A DNA stretch of 64,000 nucleotides from Sarcina sp. DSM 11001 (GTDB taxonomy: Bacteria; Bacillota; Clostridia; Lachnospirales; Lachnospiraceae), in NCBI RefSeq assembly GCF_900101015.1, contig NZ_FNFZ01000013.1, positions 1-64,000 of the forward strand. The letters are read 5' to 3'. A program made the position numbers and the translations under genes. Positions 51,372-59,952 of the stretch are shown piece by piece. The first letter of the stretch is position 1; the number at the start of each line of letters is the position of its first letter. The notes under the pieces are model-generated. The model had not been told where the DNA came from. It made no database searches and was given only the letters and a program-made list of their open reading frames with translations.

Positions 51372-52214
51372 ATGATCGTCACTCTTAAAGAATTGCTGGA
51401 AATTGCCAAAGCGGAAAACAAGGCTATTGGTTCTTTTACCTGCCCTAATATGGAAATCGTGATGGGAACGATCCGTGCGGCAGAAGAGAGCCAGTCGCCT
51501 ATTATCATCCAGATCGCTGAGGGGCGCTTAAAACATACGCCGCTCAATATGATCGGCCCCTTGATGGTGCAGGCCGCAAAGGACGCATCTGTAAAGATCG
51601 CAGTGCATCTGGATCACGGCCTTACTATCGGCAAAGCCAGGGAAGCTCTGGGATATGGTTTTACCTCCGTCATGTTCGACGGTTCCCATTATTCCCTGCA
51701 GGAAAATATCGATAAAACCAATGAGATCGCGAAGCTTGCCCGGCAGACGGGGGCTTCCGTCGAAGCGGAACTTGGCACCATCGGCGGCAAAGAAGCTACT
51801 GAGCGCGACGAGGTTTCCAAGTATACGGACGTGGGGGAAGCAAGAATGTTTGCGGAAAATGCCGACATCGACGCCCTGGCGGTGGCTATCGGCAACGCGC
51901 ACGGTCATTACAAAGGAAAACCCGAGCTGAATTTTGAACGTCTGGCAGAATTGCAGAAAGCAGTGAATGTTCCGCTGGTACTTCACGGGGGTTCCGGAAT
52001 CTCCGATGAGGATTTCCGCCACTGTATCGATCTGGGAGTCCGCAAGATCAACATTGCGACCGCCAGCATGGACGCGGCGATCACATTTGCGGGGCGCTAC
52101 ATGGCAGAGCCCGGCGAGCACGACTACTACCACTTTAACGAAAACATGGTGCAGGGCGTCTATGAAAATGTGAAACACTGCATCAAGGTCTTTAACAATA
52201 AAGAGCCGCTGTGA
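51372..52214 (+). CDS. Class II ketose-bisphosphate aldolase
   Basis: This is a zinc-dependent aldolase of 280 residues, cytoplasmic; second family member in the window. Evident sites are VHLDHGL, VEAELGTIGG, IGNAHGHYKG, VLHGGSGIS and KINIATASM. It resembles GatY/KbaY and FbaA; the VEAELGxIGG/GNAHG pattern fits either. AGAGGAGAAGAGGT precedes the ATG. It has its own promoter and a strong terminator, so it is a single-gene unit. Confidence 0.93.
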   Translation: MIVTLKELLEIAKAENKAIGSFTCPNMEIVMGTIRAAEESQSPIIIQIAEGRLKHTPLNMIGPLMVQAAKDASVKIAVHLDHGLTIGKAREALGYGFTSVMFDGSHYSLQENIDKTNEIAKLARQTGASVEAELGTIGGKEATERDEVSKYTDVGEARMFAENADIDALAVAIGNAHGHYKGKPELNFERLAELQKAVNVPLVLHGGSGISDEDFRHCIDLGVRKINIATASMDAAITFAGRYMAEPGEHDYYHFNENMVQGVYENVKHCIKVFNNKEPL

Positions 52215-52250
52215 TCAGACAGCATTATTAAGAATCCGGCCTGAAAAAAA

Positions 52251-52308
52251 ACAGGGGATGGTTCTGTGCTTCCTCCCTCCCTGGAGGAGACACAGAACCA
52301 TCCCCTGT
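52251..52308. terminator. Strong bidirectional terminator
   Basis: ACAGGGGATGGTTCTGTG (52251-52268) pairs perfectly with its complement at 52291-52308. An A8 tract precedes and a T-rich stretch follows. The arm shares GATGGTTCTGTG with 35624-35640 and resembles the GGGGACGG family. Confidence 0.85.
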
Positions 52309-52363
52309 CTGTCTCTTTCTGGTCCCGTCTACATCCTGGTCCAGCGTCCCTGTGGGGATCGTC

Positions 52364-53905
52364 TTACAGTCCGAAAGTCGGGAAGATCACATAGGTGTAG
52401 AGCATGGCGATGATCATATATTCTACCAGGATCACGAAGAATGCTTTGAAGGTGATGCGGAGTACATCGCCCTCCCGGCCGATCTGGTTGACGGTCGCGC
52501 AGGCGGCGACGACGTTGTTCGGGCAGATGAGGTTGCCCAGGGATCCTGCGGCATTCTGGCCGGCGAAGACAGTGATCGGGTTGATGTTAAGGAGCTGGGC
52601 AGCCTCCATGTGCATGCCGGCAAACATGATATTGGATCCCAGTCCGGTGCCGGTGATGAAGGAGCCGAAGGCACCGATGACAACGGCTGCGGCCGGATAG
52701 GCAGTGCCGGCGATCCCTGCGATCGTCTTTGCTGCTGTGGACATCATGCCGGTCGTTTCGGACTGCATGATGTAGGAGAGGCAGAGCAGGCTTCCCATGG
52801 TGATCATGACCGGAGCCAGAGACTTGATGGTCTCTTTGATGACTTTTTTCATTCCCTTCCAGTTCATGCCGAGAGTGATCATGCCGAGCAGGGAGCAGAA
52901 CAGAATGACGACGTCCACCCATACGATATAGCCGAGGATACACATTGTCGCGAAGCCGTTTTCCGGGAAGAGGGCAGGTACGCCGTAGCGGACCAGCGGG
53001 ATCAGGACCAGCATGTAGATGTAAGGGGAGAGCGCTTGAAACGCACTGTATTTCCTCTTGATATTTCCCTGAGATACGTATTTGAATTCCTTTGGGGTAT
53101 TAATGGGGACCAGCTTCAGGAAGAAGATGGATAGGATGATTCCGATGATACCGGTACCCAGGGAAGTGATCTCCGGGCCGATGAAGTTGGAAAGAGCGAA
53201 CATCACCAGTCCGCCGGAGACGCCGGCGAAGACCAGATAGTGAATGATGCCGCGGAATCCCTTTGGCCCGAACGCGATGAGTACGGCTATGAAGGGAACG
53301 ATGAGCAGGCCGAGGGAGTTGATCCTTCCGACCATAGCGGAGTTGAGGGCGGTGGTTGAGACGCCGGCATTTACCAGCGCGGCGCCGCCGTTGATGGTGG
53401 TAAGGCCCGCGCCGCCCCATGAGGTACAGGTACAGTCACCCAGCAGGGAAACCGCGATCGCAATGATGGGGTCGAATCCCAGGGCGGTCAAAAATGGCGC
53501 AGTCAGGGCAGCCGGAGCACCGGCTCCTGCCGCTCCTTCCAGAAAGATTGGGAAAAAGATACCGATGATGATCAGCTGGACCCGGCGGTCATTGCCGGAG
53601 ACCTGCGTGATCGCCGCTTTCACGTCTTCCATGGCGCCGGTGTCCTTGAGCGCGTTCAGGATCGTAAAGGCGCCAAAGACCATGACGACGATCTTGAAGC
53701 CTTCCTTAATGCCCTTCCAGACATTGGCGTCGAGTACAACGATGTTTTCCCTCAGGGTGAGCCCCGTGATATTAAAATAGGTCAGAGCCAGAAACATGCC
53801 CCATATAAGAGCGATGGGTGCGATCTTGTATGCCGACATCCGGAATGCCATGATGCCGACGAGTACGATCACGATTGGGCTGATTGCGAGAATAAAACTT
53901 AACAT
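52364..53905 (-). CDS. lctP: L-lactate permease family transporter
   Basis: This is a membrane transporter of 513 residues with about 12-13 helices, the size typical of LctP. Markers are FFPIFLEGAAGAGAPAALTAPFL, GDCTCTSWGGAGLTTINGG and FGSFITGTGLGSNIMFAGMH. It moves lactate or related 2-hydroxy acids with protons. The L-2-hydroxyacid dehydrogenase gene lies upstream on the same strand (183-base gap with a tandem repeat), so the pair probably handles one hydroxy acid. Confidence 0.94.
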   Translation of the reverse strand: MLSFILAISPIVIVLVGIMAFRMSAYKIAPIALIWGMFLALTYFNITGLTLRENIVVLDANVWKGIKEGFKIVVMVFGAFTILNALKDTGAMEDVKAAITQVSGNDRRVQLIIIGIFFPIFLEGAAGAGAPAALTAPFLTALGFDPIIAIAVSLLGDCTCTSWGGAGLTTINGGAALVNAGVSTTALNSAMVGRINSLGLLIVPFIAVLIAFGPKGFRGIIHYLVFAGVSGGLVMFALSNFIGPEITSLGTGIIGIILSIFFLKLVPINTPKEFKYVSQGNIKRKYSAFQALSPYIYMLVLIPLVRYGVPALFPENGFATMCILGYIVWVDVVILFCSLLGMITLGMNWKGMKKVIKETIKSLAPVMITMGSLLCLSYIMQSETTGMMSTAAKTIAGIAGTAYPAAAVVIGAFGSFITGTGLGSNIMFAGMHMEAAQLLNINPITVFAGQNAAGSLGNLICPNNVVAACATVNQIGREGDVLRITFKAFFVILVEYMIIAMLYTYVIFPTFGL

Positions 53906-53929
53906 ACGAATCCCCCGTTATAGTTAATA

Positions 53930-54015
53930 ATGAGTACTGATAACAATGAGTACTGAGAATGCTGTATACAGCCTGAGTAATGCTGTATACAGCCTGAGTA
54001 ATGCTGTATACAGGT
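53930..54015. repeat. Tandem repeat between the dehydrogenase and lctP genes
   Basis: A 24-base unit (AATGCTGTATACAGCCTGAG plus T) occurs three times, preceded by two looser AATGAGTACTGA units. Each unit holds the palindrome CTGTATACAG. Confidence 0.8.
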
Positions 54016-54088
54016 AATGGTGAACATTGATAGTGACGAGTACAGGTGCTTTTTCTAAAAAATCGTGTCTGTTTCCCCGGCAGTTTTC

Positions 54089-55048
54089 TTACTGCAGGAT
54101 CATCGGGTGCAGCTTCATATTTTCGCGGACATCGTCACAGCAGGCGTGGAAGGCTGCCTTCTCATCTTCAGGCAGGTCATATTCAATGATCTGTTCGACA
54201 CCGTCTGCTCCGATGACAGCAGGAACGCCCACGAAAACACCGTGCTCGCCGTATTCACCGTCCAGCAGTGTGCTGACGGGGATGATCGCCTTCTCGTCGT
54301 GGAGGATCGCCGCGACCAGACGGCAGAGGGTGGTGCAGATTCCGTATTCGGTGCAGCCCTTGCCGTCGACAGTCACCCATGCATTGGCGACCGCCTGCTT
54401 TTTGACGGCGTCATTGTCAAAAACGAACCGGCTGTCTTTTTTTGCGAGATCAGCGAGTGGCTGGCCGCCAAAGGAGATCTGGGACCAGGGGATCATGATC
54501 GAATTGCCGTGTTCGCCCATCATGCAGCCGGAAATGGAATTATGAGCGACACCTGTCTGCTGGTAGAGGATATTTTTGAGGCGAGCAGTGTCAAGGCCGG
54601 TGCCTGTGCCGAAAACATGATTTCTGGGCAGTCCGGAGAGCCGTGCGATCTGGCCGGTCACTACATCGCAGGGGTTGGTGATATTGATCCAGAGTCCGTT
54701 GAAACCGCCCGCGATCACCTTAGGCACATAATCAGTCACCTGCGGGATCGTGAAATTCATCTCATCCAGCCTGTCATGGTTGGGAGTAGCCAGAAGCTCG
54801 ATCTTACCGATGGCATTTACAATGATATCGACATCCGCAAGGTCCTCGTAGTTTGCAGAGTGTACGGAAACTGTGTGGGGACAGTTGGAAATGGCGTCGC
54901 GTATATCCTGCACTTCACTGCGCAGCTTTGCCTCTTTGTTGTCTACAAAAACAAGCTCGTCCACAAGCCCGCTTAGAGCCAGCGCGTAAGCGCAGTGTGT
55001 TCCGACGTGGCCAAGACCGATGATGGCAATTTTTCTCTTCTTTAACAT
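54089..55048 (-). CDS. L-2-hydroxyisocaproate/L-lactate dehydrogenase-like enzyme
   Basis: This is an NAD-dependent 2-hydroxyacid dehydrogenase of the LDH/MDH family, 319 residues, cytoplasmic. Rossmann motif IIGLGHVGTHCA is at ~9-20; GTGTGLDTARLKN and the catalytic His in GCMMGEHGNS follow. The substrate loop reads GKIELLATPNHDRLDEMNF, which resembles L-2-hydroxyisocaproate dehydrogenase rather than the GAPQKPGETR loop of true L-lactate dehydrogenase. It probably reduces 2-keto acids from branched amino acids, or lactate-like substrates. It lies beside lctP. Confidence 0.9.
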   Translation of the reverse strand: MLKKRKIAIIGLGHVGTHCAYALALSGLVDELVFVDNKEAKLRSEVQDIRDAISNCPHTVSVHSANYEDLADVDIIVNAIGKIELLATPNHDRLDEMNFTIPQVTDYVPKVIAGGFNGLWINITNPCDVVTGQIARLSGLPRNHVFGTGTGLDTARLKNILYQQTGVAHNSISGCMMGEHGNSIMIPWSQISFGGQPLADLAKKDSRFVFDNDAVKKQAVANAWVTVDGKGCTEYGICTTLCRLVAAILHDEKAIIPVSTLLDGEYGEHGVFVGVPAVIGADGVEQIIEYDLPEDEKAAFHACCDDVRENMKLHPMILQ

Positions 55049-55597
55049 ATTGACCTTTCCTTTCCTCGGGGACTGCCCACAGATGACCTCCGAAAGCTGC
55101 AGCCGGATAAAAGCATGGCAGTGCAGCAGTATAAAAGATGCCCTGGAGTTGTAGTCATCCGCAGTTATTAAGCGGCAGTTCCTTAATTCTGCGTGTGTTA
55201 CCGGATCTTGAAACGGAAAAATGAATCAATTGCGGTAAGTTACAACAAAAAACCGTTTACCAGTTTATCATATTAAAGTACTAAAATTCAATTTTTTTTT
55301 TGGAATTCTGTGTTCTGTTTTCTGGCTTTTCTTTATCTCAGCGCTTAATCCCGGCATCTAGGCACTTAATCCCGGCTTTTATTCTTCATCGCGCAATACT
55401 TGTCTCCTGTCTTCCTTCAGGTTTTTTATTGGGAACCACGTAAAAAAAGCCCCGGGTTTCGAGGCGGTCTGAACTGTGATCGTGAGATGAAAGATGAAAT
55501 GAAACAATGCTGAAACAATGCGTTCTTTGCGTTGTAAAGGGTGGATGAATGAAGTAATATAGAAAAGATACAAGAAAATGAAGACAAGGAGACCGTA
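55049..55597. other. Intergenic region between dehydrogenase and TSUP genes
   Basis: No gene was seen. It holds repeated GCACTTAATCCCGGC-like units (about 55341-55376), the string TTCATCGCGCAATAC (55384-55398) shared with 61523, and ACCACGTAAAAA (about 55435) shared with 38218. The minus-strand promoter of the dehydrogenase is not clear. Confidence 0.5.
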
Positions 55598-56332
55598 ATG
55601 AGTTTATCTGTTCTTTTGCCGGTCATGCTGATCATCCTGACAGGGGCCTGTGTCCAGAGTGCCCTGGGGTTCGGGGCTACGATGGTCACAATGGGATTTC
55701 TGCCGCTGCTCATGGATTACGGCAAAGCCCTGGGGCTTTCGATCGCCCTGGTCACCATCAGCACAGCTTATATTTCTGTGAAGTACAGGAAACAGATCCA
55801 ATGGAAGATTATGCTGCCGTTCCTGATCCCCACCGCTGTGATCTGCGGGATCGTCAATTTCCTCTCGGCGAAGGTCAGTTCCGATGTGATGTATTTCCTT
55901 CTGGGCATTATGTTTGTAGCTGTGTCGATCTTCTTTTTTGTGTTTTCAAATAAAATACGGATACGCCCTACAATCACCTCCGGGACGATCCTTGGAACGA
56001 TCTGCGGCATTTCCTACGGTCTGTTCGGCTCCGGGGGACCTATGGCGGCGCTGTATCTGCTGCCTGCCACAAAAGATAAAACAGAATACCTGGCGACCAT
56101 CCAGGCCTTCCTGTTTGTAAACAATACTATGATCGTGATCATCAGTCTGGTCCTGGGCCGTCTGGATATGGGGGATGTGCCCATGGTCGGCGCAGGGGTG
56201 GTCGCTCTGCTGGCAGGGACTCTCCTGGGACTCAGGATCCATGACCAGATCCCTTCCGAAATCTTTGGAAAGGTCATCTATTCTTTCGTCGGGATCGGAG
56301 GGATCTGGATCATTGTCAGCCGCCTTCTGTAG
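55598..56332 (+). CDS. TSUP family transporter (TauE/SafE)
   Basis: This is an integral membrane protein of 244 residues with about seven to eight helices. Typical TSUP features: CVQSALGFGATMVTMGFLPLL in the first half and GISYGLFGSGGPMAALYLLP with the repeat-swapped G-x-G-G-P motif in the second. The family exports or imports sulfonates, sulfite or organic acids. Nearby genes do not name the substrate. The pxp operon converges on it. Confidence 0.92.
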   Translation: MSLSVLLPVMLIILTGACVQSALGFGATMVTMGFLPLLMDYGKALGLSIALVTISTAYISVKYRKQIQWKIMLPFLIPTAVICGIVNFLSAKVSSDVMYFLLGIMFVAVSIFFFVFSNKIRIRPTITSGTILGTICGISYGLFGSGGPMAALYLLPATKDKTEYLATIQAFLFVNNTMIVIISLVLGRLDMGDVPMVGAGVVALLAGTLLGLRIHDQIPSEIFGKVIYSFVGIGGIWIIVSRLL

Positions 56333-56402
56333 GCGGCACCCGCAGGTATGGGTTATTCTTATTTTTGTGGTTTCTTATTCTATAATTGACGTGAGGGGCG
56401 CA

Positions 56403-57179
56403 TTACCTGTCCCTGAGGACCTCTGAGAGGGGGGTGACAGCGGCGCCCTCTGCTTCGAGCGCGCTGCGGATCTGTGTCACAAACGCAAGTGCCTTCACAT
56501 TGTCCCCGTGGACGCAGATGGAATCCGGCACGATCTCTATGTCTTTTCCGTCACAGGCGGTGACTTTGTGCTCCTTTACCATGCGGATCACCCGGCGGAT
56601 AGCCTCGTCCTCGTCGTGAATGACAGCGCCTTCCTGATTCCGGGGCATCAGGCTTCCGTCCGGCATATAGGCCCTGTCCGCGAATACCTCCCTGGCCGCG
56701 GGAAGACCGATGTCTTCTGCTGCCCGGATGCTCTCACTCCCGTAGAGGCCGAGAAGGATCAGCGAAGGGTCAAAGGCCTGCACAGCTTTGGCAATCGCAA
56801 GAGCAAGCGCATAGTCCTTGCCCGCCATGTTGTAGAATGCGCCGTGAGGTTTGACATGGCTGATGCGGACGCCGGCGGCTTTTGCGAAAGCATGCAGCGC
56901 TCCGAGCTGGTAGGTGATGTACGCGCCTGCCTCTGCCGGGGATACGTTCAGGTTTCTCCGGCCAAAGCCCATCAGGTCAGGATATCCCGGATGTGCGCCG
57001 ATCCCGATCCCGGCATCGCGCGCCATTGCCACTGTTTTCTGCATGACCAGAGGATCGGAGGCGTGGTATCCGCAGGCGATGTTGCAGGAGGAGATCAGAG
57101 GGATCACCTTTTCATCCATTCCGATAGTATAAGCGCCGAAGCTTTCTCCCAGATCACAGTTCAGATCAACCTTTACCAT
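56403..57179 (-). CDS. pxpA: 5-oxoprolinase subunit A
   Basis: This is the LamB/YcsF family subunit of ATP-dependent prokaryotic 5-oxoprolinase, which opens 5-oxoproline to glutamate. It has 258 residues. The start VDLNCDLGESFG and the motifs SCNIACGYHASDP, IGAHPGYPDLMGFGRR, HVKPHGAFYN and CVHGDN are all present. It is last in the operon ycsG-pxpB-pxpC-ycsI-pxpA, with 54 bases to ycsI. Confidence 0.97.
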   Translation of the reverse strand: MVKVDLNCDLGESFGAYTIGMDEKVIPLISSCNIACGYHASDPLVMQKTVAMARDAGIGIGAHPGYPDLMGFGRRNLNVSPAEAGAYITYQLGALHAFAKAAGVRISHVKPHGAFYNMAGKDYALALAIAKAVQAFDPSLILLGLYGSESIRAAEDIGLPAAREVFADRAYMPDGSLMPRNQEGAVIHDEDEAIRRVIRMVKEHKVTACDGKDIEIVPDSICVHGDNVKALAFVTQIRSALEAEGAAVTPLSEVLRDR

Positions 57180-57233
57180 ATCTTTTTTCTCCTTCTCTTT
57201 TCTTGTTCCCTTTTCCGCTGTCCCCCGGTCAAC

Positions 57234-58025
57234 TCAGTCTTTCAGATCGACATTTTTTACGTCGAGCAGCAGCATATGCCCAGGGGCGTGGGTGATCGCG
57301 AAATCCGGCTTGACGTTCATGACCACCGACTGGGGGGTCACACCACAGGGCCAGAACATGGTCACTTCGTCTTCATGAATATCAACGGGATCGCCGAATT
57401 CCGGATGGTTGATGTCTTTGATCCCGATGATGGAAGGGTCGCCGATGTGGATCGGGCTTCCGTGCACCTTGGGGAGCTGGGCTGTGACAGTCACGGCCTT
57501 CACGACCTGTTCCGGAGGGACAGGCCGCATGGAGACGACCATCTTTCCGGAAAAAACACCGGCGGGAACAGTATCGATCCCCGTGATGTACATGGGGACA
57601 TTGCGGCCCATGGTGTTGTGCCGCATTTCGATGCCTGCCTCGATCATTTCCGATTCAAAACTAAAAGAACAGCCGATCAGAAAGCTCACGAGATCATCGC
57701 TCCAGAACTGTTCGACATCTGTGTATTCCCCGGTGCAGACGCCTTTTTCATAGATCCTGTATCTGGGGAAATCTTTTGCGATATCGCAGTCCTCAGCGAC
57801 GAACTTTGTGAACCGGCTTCCGGTGTCCAGGACCTCCAGCACAGGGCAGGCTTTGGGGTTGCGCTGTGCGAAGAGAAGGAAATCATAGGCATGCTCTTTG
57901 CGGAGCACGATGAGATTTGCCTGCGCGTAACCGGGACACAGGCCGCTGGTGGGCTCCGTAAAACGGCCTTCGCGGATGATGTGTCTCATTTCGACAGGGG
58001 TTAAGCCTTTATAGTCGCTGATCAT
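57234..58025 (-). CDS. ycsI: DUF1445 putative hydro-lyase (YcsI; D-glutamate cyclase-like)
   Basis: This protein has 263 residues, cytoplasmic. The DUF1445 family includes the animal D-glutamate cyclase, which makes 5-oxo-D-proline. Markers are LCPGYAQANLIVL, FLIGCSFSFESEMIEAGI, MVVSMRPVPP, and FWPCGVTPQ with ITHAPGHML near the end. It overlaps pxpC by four bases, and GGGAGGAAGAAG precedes ATG 58025. In this operon it may feed D-glutamate-derived 5-oxoproline to PxpABC. Confidence 0.93.
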   Translation of the reverse strand: MISDYKGLTPVEMRHIIREGRFTEPTSGLCPGYAQANLIVLRKEHAYDFLLFAQRNPKACPVLEVLDTGSRFTKFVAEDCDIAKDFPRYRIYEKGVCTGEYTDVEQFWSDDLVSFLIGCSFSFESEMIEAGIEMRHNTMGRNVPMYITGIDTVPAGVFSGKMVVSMRPVPPEQVVKAVTVTAQLPKVHGSPIHIGDPSIIGIKDINHPEFGDPVDIHEDEVTMFWPCGVTPQSVVMNVKPDFAITHAPGHMLLLDVKNVDLKD

Positions 58026-59155
58026 CTTCTTCCTCCCTTCCTGCTGTTGTTCCACTGACCCCGTCTCCAGCCGGTCCTCCGGCTTCCGTTGTCTGCAGAA
58101 CGAAGTTTCTGTACTGTGATACTTTGCAGCCCGGCTGCCGGGACCCCGCTGCCCTGAGATGCCGTGTCAGATGCCTCCGCGAGGTTCCGTGACGGTCCGC
58201 CTTCCTTGAGCAATCTGCAGTGCTCCTTCCAGGCCTTGTCCGCCTCCCTCATCAGGCGCTGGGCTTCCTTTACTGTACATTTTACAAACTGCACCTTCCG
58301 GCCCGGACGGAGCTGGGCGAAGAGGGGGATGTCCACATCGATGAGTGAAGCGATCTTCGCGTAGCCTCCGGTAGTCTGCCGGTCTGCCATCATTACGATA
58401 GGTTCTCCCGTGCCGGAGATCTGAACACTGCCGTTGACGATCCCGTCCGAGAGAATATCGTAACCGTTCTTTGAGGCCACTGCCGGACCGCTCAGGCGGA
58501 ATCCCATGCGGTCGCTGTGGCTGCTGATCTCATAGGCGCTCTCATAAAAAGTTCGGATCCCCTCCTCAGTAAACATTTCCTCCTGCGGGCCGGGGACCAC
58601 GCGCACTTTCGTTATTCCCGAATCAGTGGAAGCACTGAGCTGCCGTTCCGGAACCCAGCGCCAGGACAGGTCTTGCTGTCCTTTTTCCGGGTGCCTCAGT
58701 CCAATGACATCTCCGGCACGGAGAGCTCTTCCTTCAAATCCGCCGATGCCGCAGCGCAGGTTGGTGCTCCTGCTGCCCATCACCTCCGGGATATCGAGCC
58801 CGCCCGCCACCGCGAGGGATCCGTAAGTGCCGGCATTTCCCGTAGTGATCCTGACAGTTGCGCCTGCAGGCACATGTACTGCCTTGTCTGCGGGGTAGAC
58901 CTTTCCGCCGACATCGATGCCGAAATCTCCGCCGCAGACCGCGAGATTGACTTCCTCGTCAAATTCAAGGATCGGTCCTATGAGGCAGAATTCGAGGACG
59001 GCTTCATCATCCTGATTGTCCACCAGCACGTTCGCCATCCTGGAAGCGACCTTGTCAATAAATCCTCCCGGCGCAAACCCGCTGTTCTGATATCCGAGTC
59101 TTCCCTTGTCCTGAACCGTGGTGCGGGGGCCGGGAAAGATCACATGCATTGCCAT
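58022..59155 (-). CDS. pxpC: 5-oxoprolinase subunit C (KipA-like)
   Basis: This is the biotin-dependent-carboxyltransferase-type subunit of 5-oxoprolinase, about 377 residues. Markers are FPGPRTTVQDKGRLGYQNSG, the SGTGEPIVMMADRQTTGGY motif and the GYAKIASLI segment. The last ~60 residues form an extra low-complexity basic tail (PSRNLAEASD...GSRRTGWRRGQ), beyond the usual ~330-residue length. Start ATG 59155 lies nine bases after the pxpB stop, with GAGAGGAG as its site. Confidence 0.95.
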   Translation of the reverse strand: MAMHVIFPGPRTTVQDKGRLGYQNSGFAPGGFIDKVASRMANVLVDNQDDEAVLEFCLIGPILEFDEEVNLAVCGGDFGIDVGGKVYPADKAVHVPAGATVRITTGNAGTYGSLAVAGGLDIPEVMGSRSTNLRCGIGGFEGRALRAGDVIGLRHPEKGQQDLSWRWVPERQLSASTDSGITKVRVVPGPQEEMFTEEGIRTFYESAYEISSHSDRMGFRLSGPAVASKNGYDILSDGIVNGSVQISGTGEPIVMMADRQTTGGYAKIASLIDVDIPLFAQLRPGRKVQFVKCTVKEAQRLMREADKAWKEHCRLLKEGGPSRNLAEASDTASQGSGVPAAGLQSITVQKLRSADNGSRRTGWRRGQWNNSRKGGRR

Positions 59156-59163
59156 GTTCTGCG

Positions 59164-59889
59164 TCACTCCTCTCTGATCCACTCATATTGATAGGTCCTG
59201 TCCTCGACCTGCTGTCTGATCTCACGGAACCGCCTCTCTGTGATCGGTACAAAGTGAATGTATTCTCCTGCCTCGTAAAGGATCGGCTTTTCGCGTTCAT
59301 GATCATACAGCTCCAGTGGTGTACGTCCGATGATCTGCCATCCTCCCGGGGAAACCAGGGGATAAATACCTGTCTGGTCCGCCGCGATCCCTACAGAACC
59401 CTTCTCGAGACGCTCCCTGGGATTTTTCAGGCGCGGAGTGCTGAGCGCCCGGTCCATACCGCCCAGATAGACGAACCCGGGCATAAAGCCGAGCATGTAG
59501 ATCAGATAATCCACACGGGTATGCCGGCGGATCACCTCTTCTTCCGAAAATCCCGAATGTGCGCAGACTGCCGGCAGGTCCGGACCATATTCCCCTCCGT
59601 AGCAGACCGGGATCAGGATCGTCCTTTTCTGACCGGCTTCTCCGTCTGTATCCATCAGGGAAAGCTCTTCCCTCAGGCGGTCCGCCAGTTCATCATACCC
59701 GATGACGAGGGCATTGTAATGCACCATAAGCGTGGCATAGGTCTGTACGTATTCCGAGACCCCTTCAATTATTTTGCTGCTGAGATATTTCCTGGCGATG
59801 CGCACGATCCTGCTGATCTCCGGGTCGATCTCATTTCCAAAGACGATGGTCAGGGCGGAATCCCCCACCGGCAGTATTCTGTAATCCAT
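59164..59889 (-). CDS. pxpB: 5-oxoprolinase subunit B (KipI-like)
   Basis: This protein has 241 residues and works with PxpC. Markers are ILPVGDSALTIVFGNEI, IPVCYGGEYGPDL, YLIYMLGFMPGFVYLGG, TPRLKNPRERLEKGSVGIA and YPLVSPGGWQIIGRTP. In Bacillus the KipI homologue also inhibits the sporulation kinase KinA; nothing here tests that. It is second in the operon, 63 bases after the NRAMP-like gene. Confidence 0.96.
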   Translation of the reverse strand: MDYRILPVGDSALTIVFGNEIDPEISRIVRIARKYLSSKIIEGVSEYVQTYATLMVHYNALVIGYDELADRLREELSLMDTDGEAGQKRTILIPVCYGGEYGPDLPAVCAHSGFSEEEVIRRHTRVDYLIYMLGFMPGFVYLGGMDRALSTPRLKNPRERLEKGSVGIAADQTGIYPLVSPGGWQIIGRTPLELYDHEREKPILYEAGEYIHFVPITERRFREIRQQVEDRTYQYEWIREE

Positions 59890-59952
59890 AAATAATCCTT
59901 TGAAATGATGAAAGGTACACTGACAGCCGTTTTTTTGACCTGACTATGCGGA

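Noticed and set aside
38212-55460. ACCACGTAAAAA string near CCCGGGTTT at 38216 and 55435
   Set aside because: Only about 12 bases plus a short GC-rich string agree; not enough to call a repeat family without a genome count.
56508-58004. A 498-codon plus-strand frame opposite pxpA and ycsI
   Set aside because: It lies fully antisense to two genes with strong family matches, and its translation has no family features and many His/Asp/Cys typical of antisense frames.
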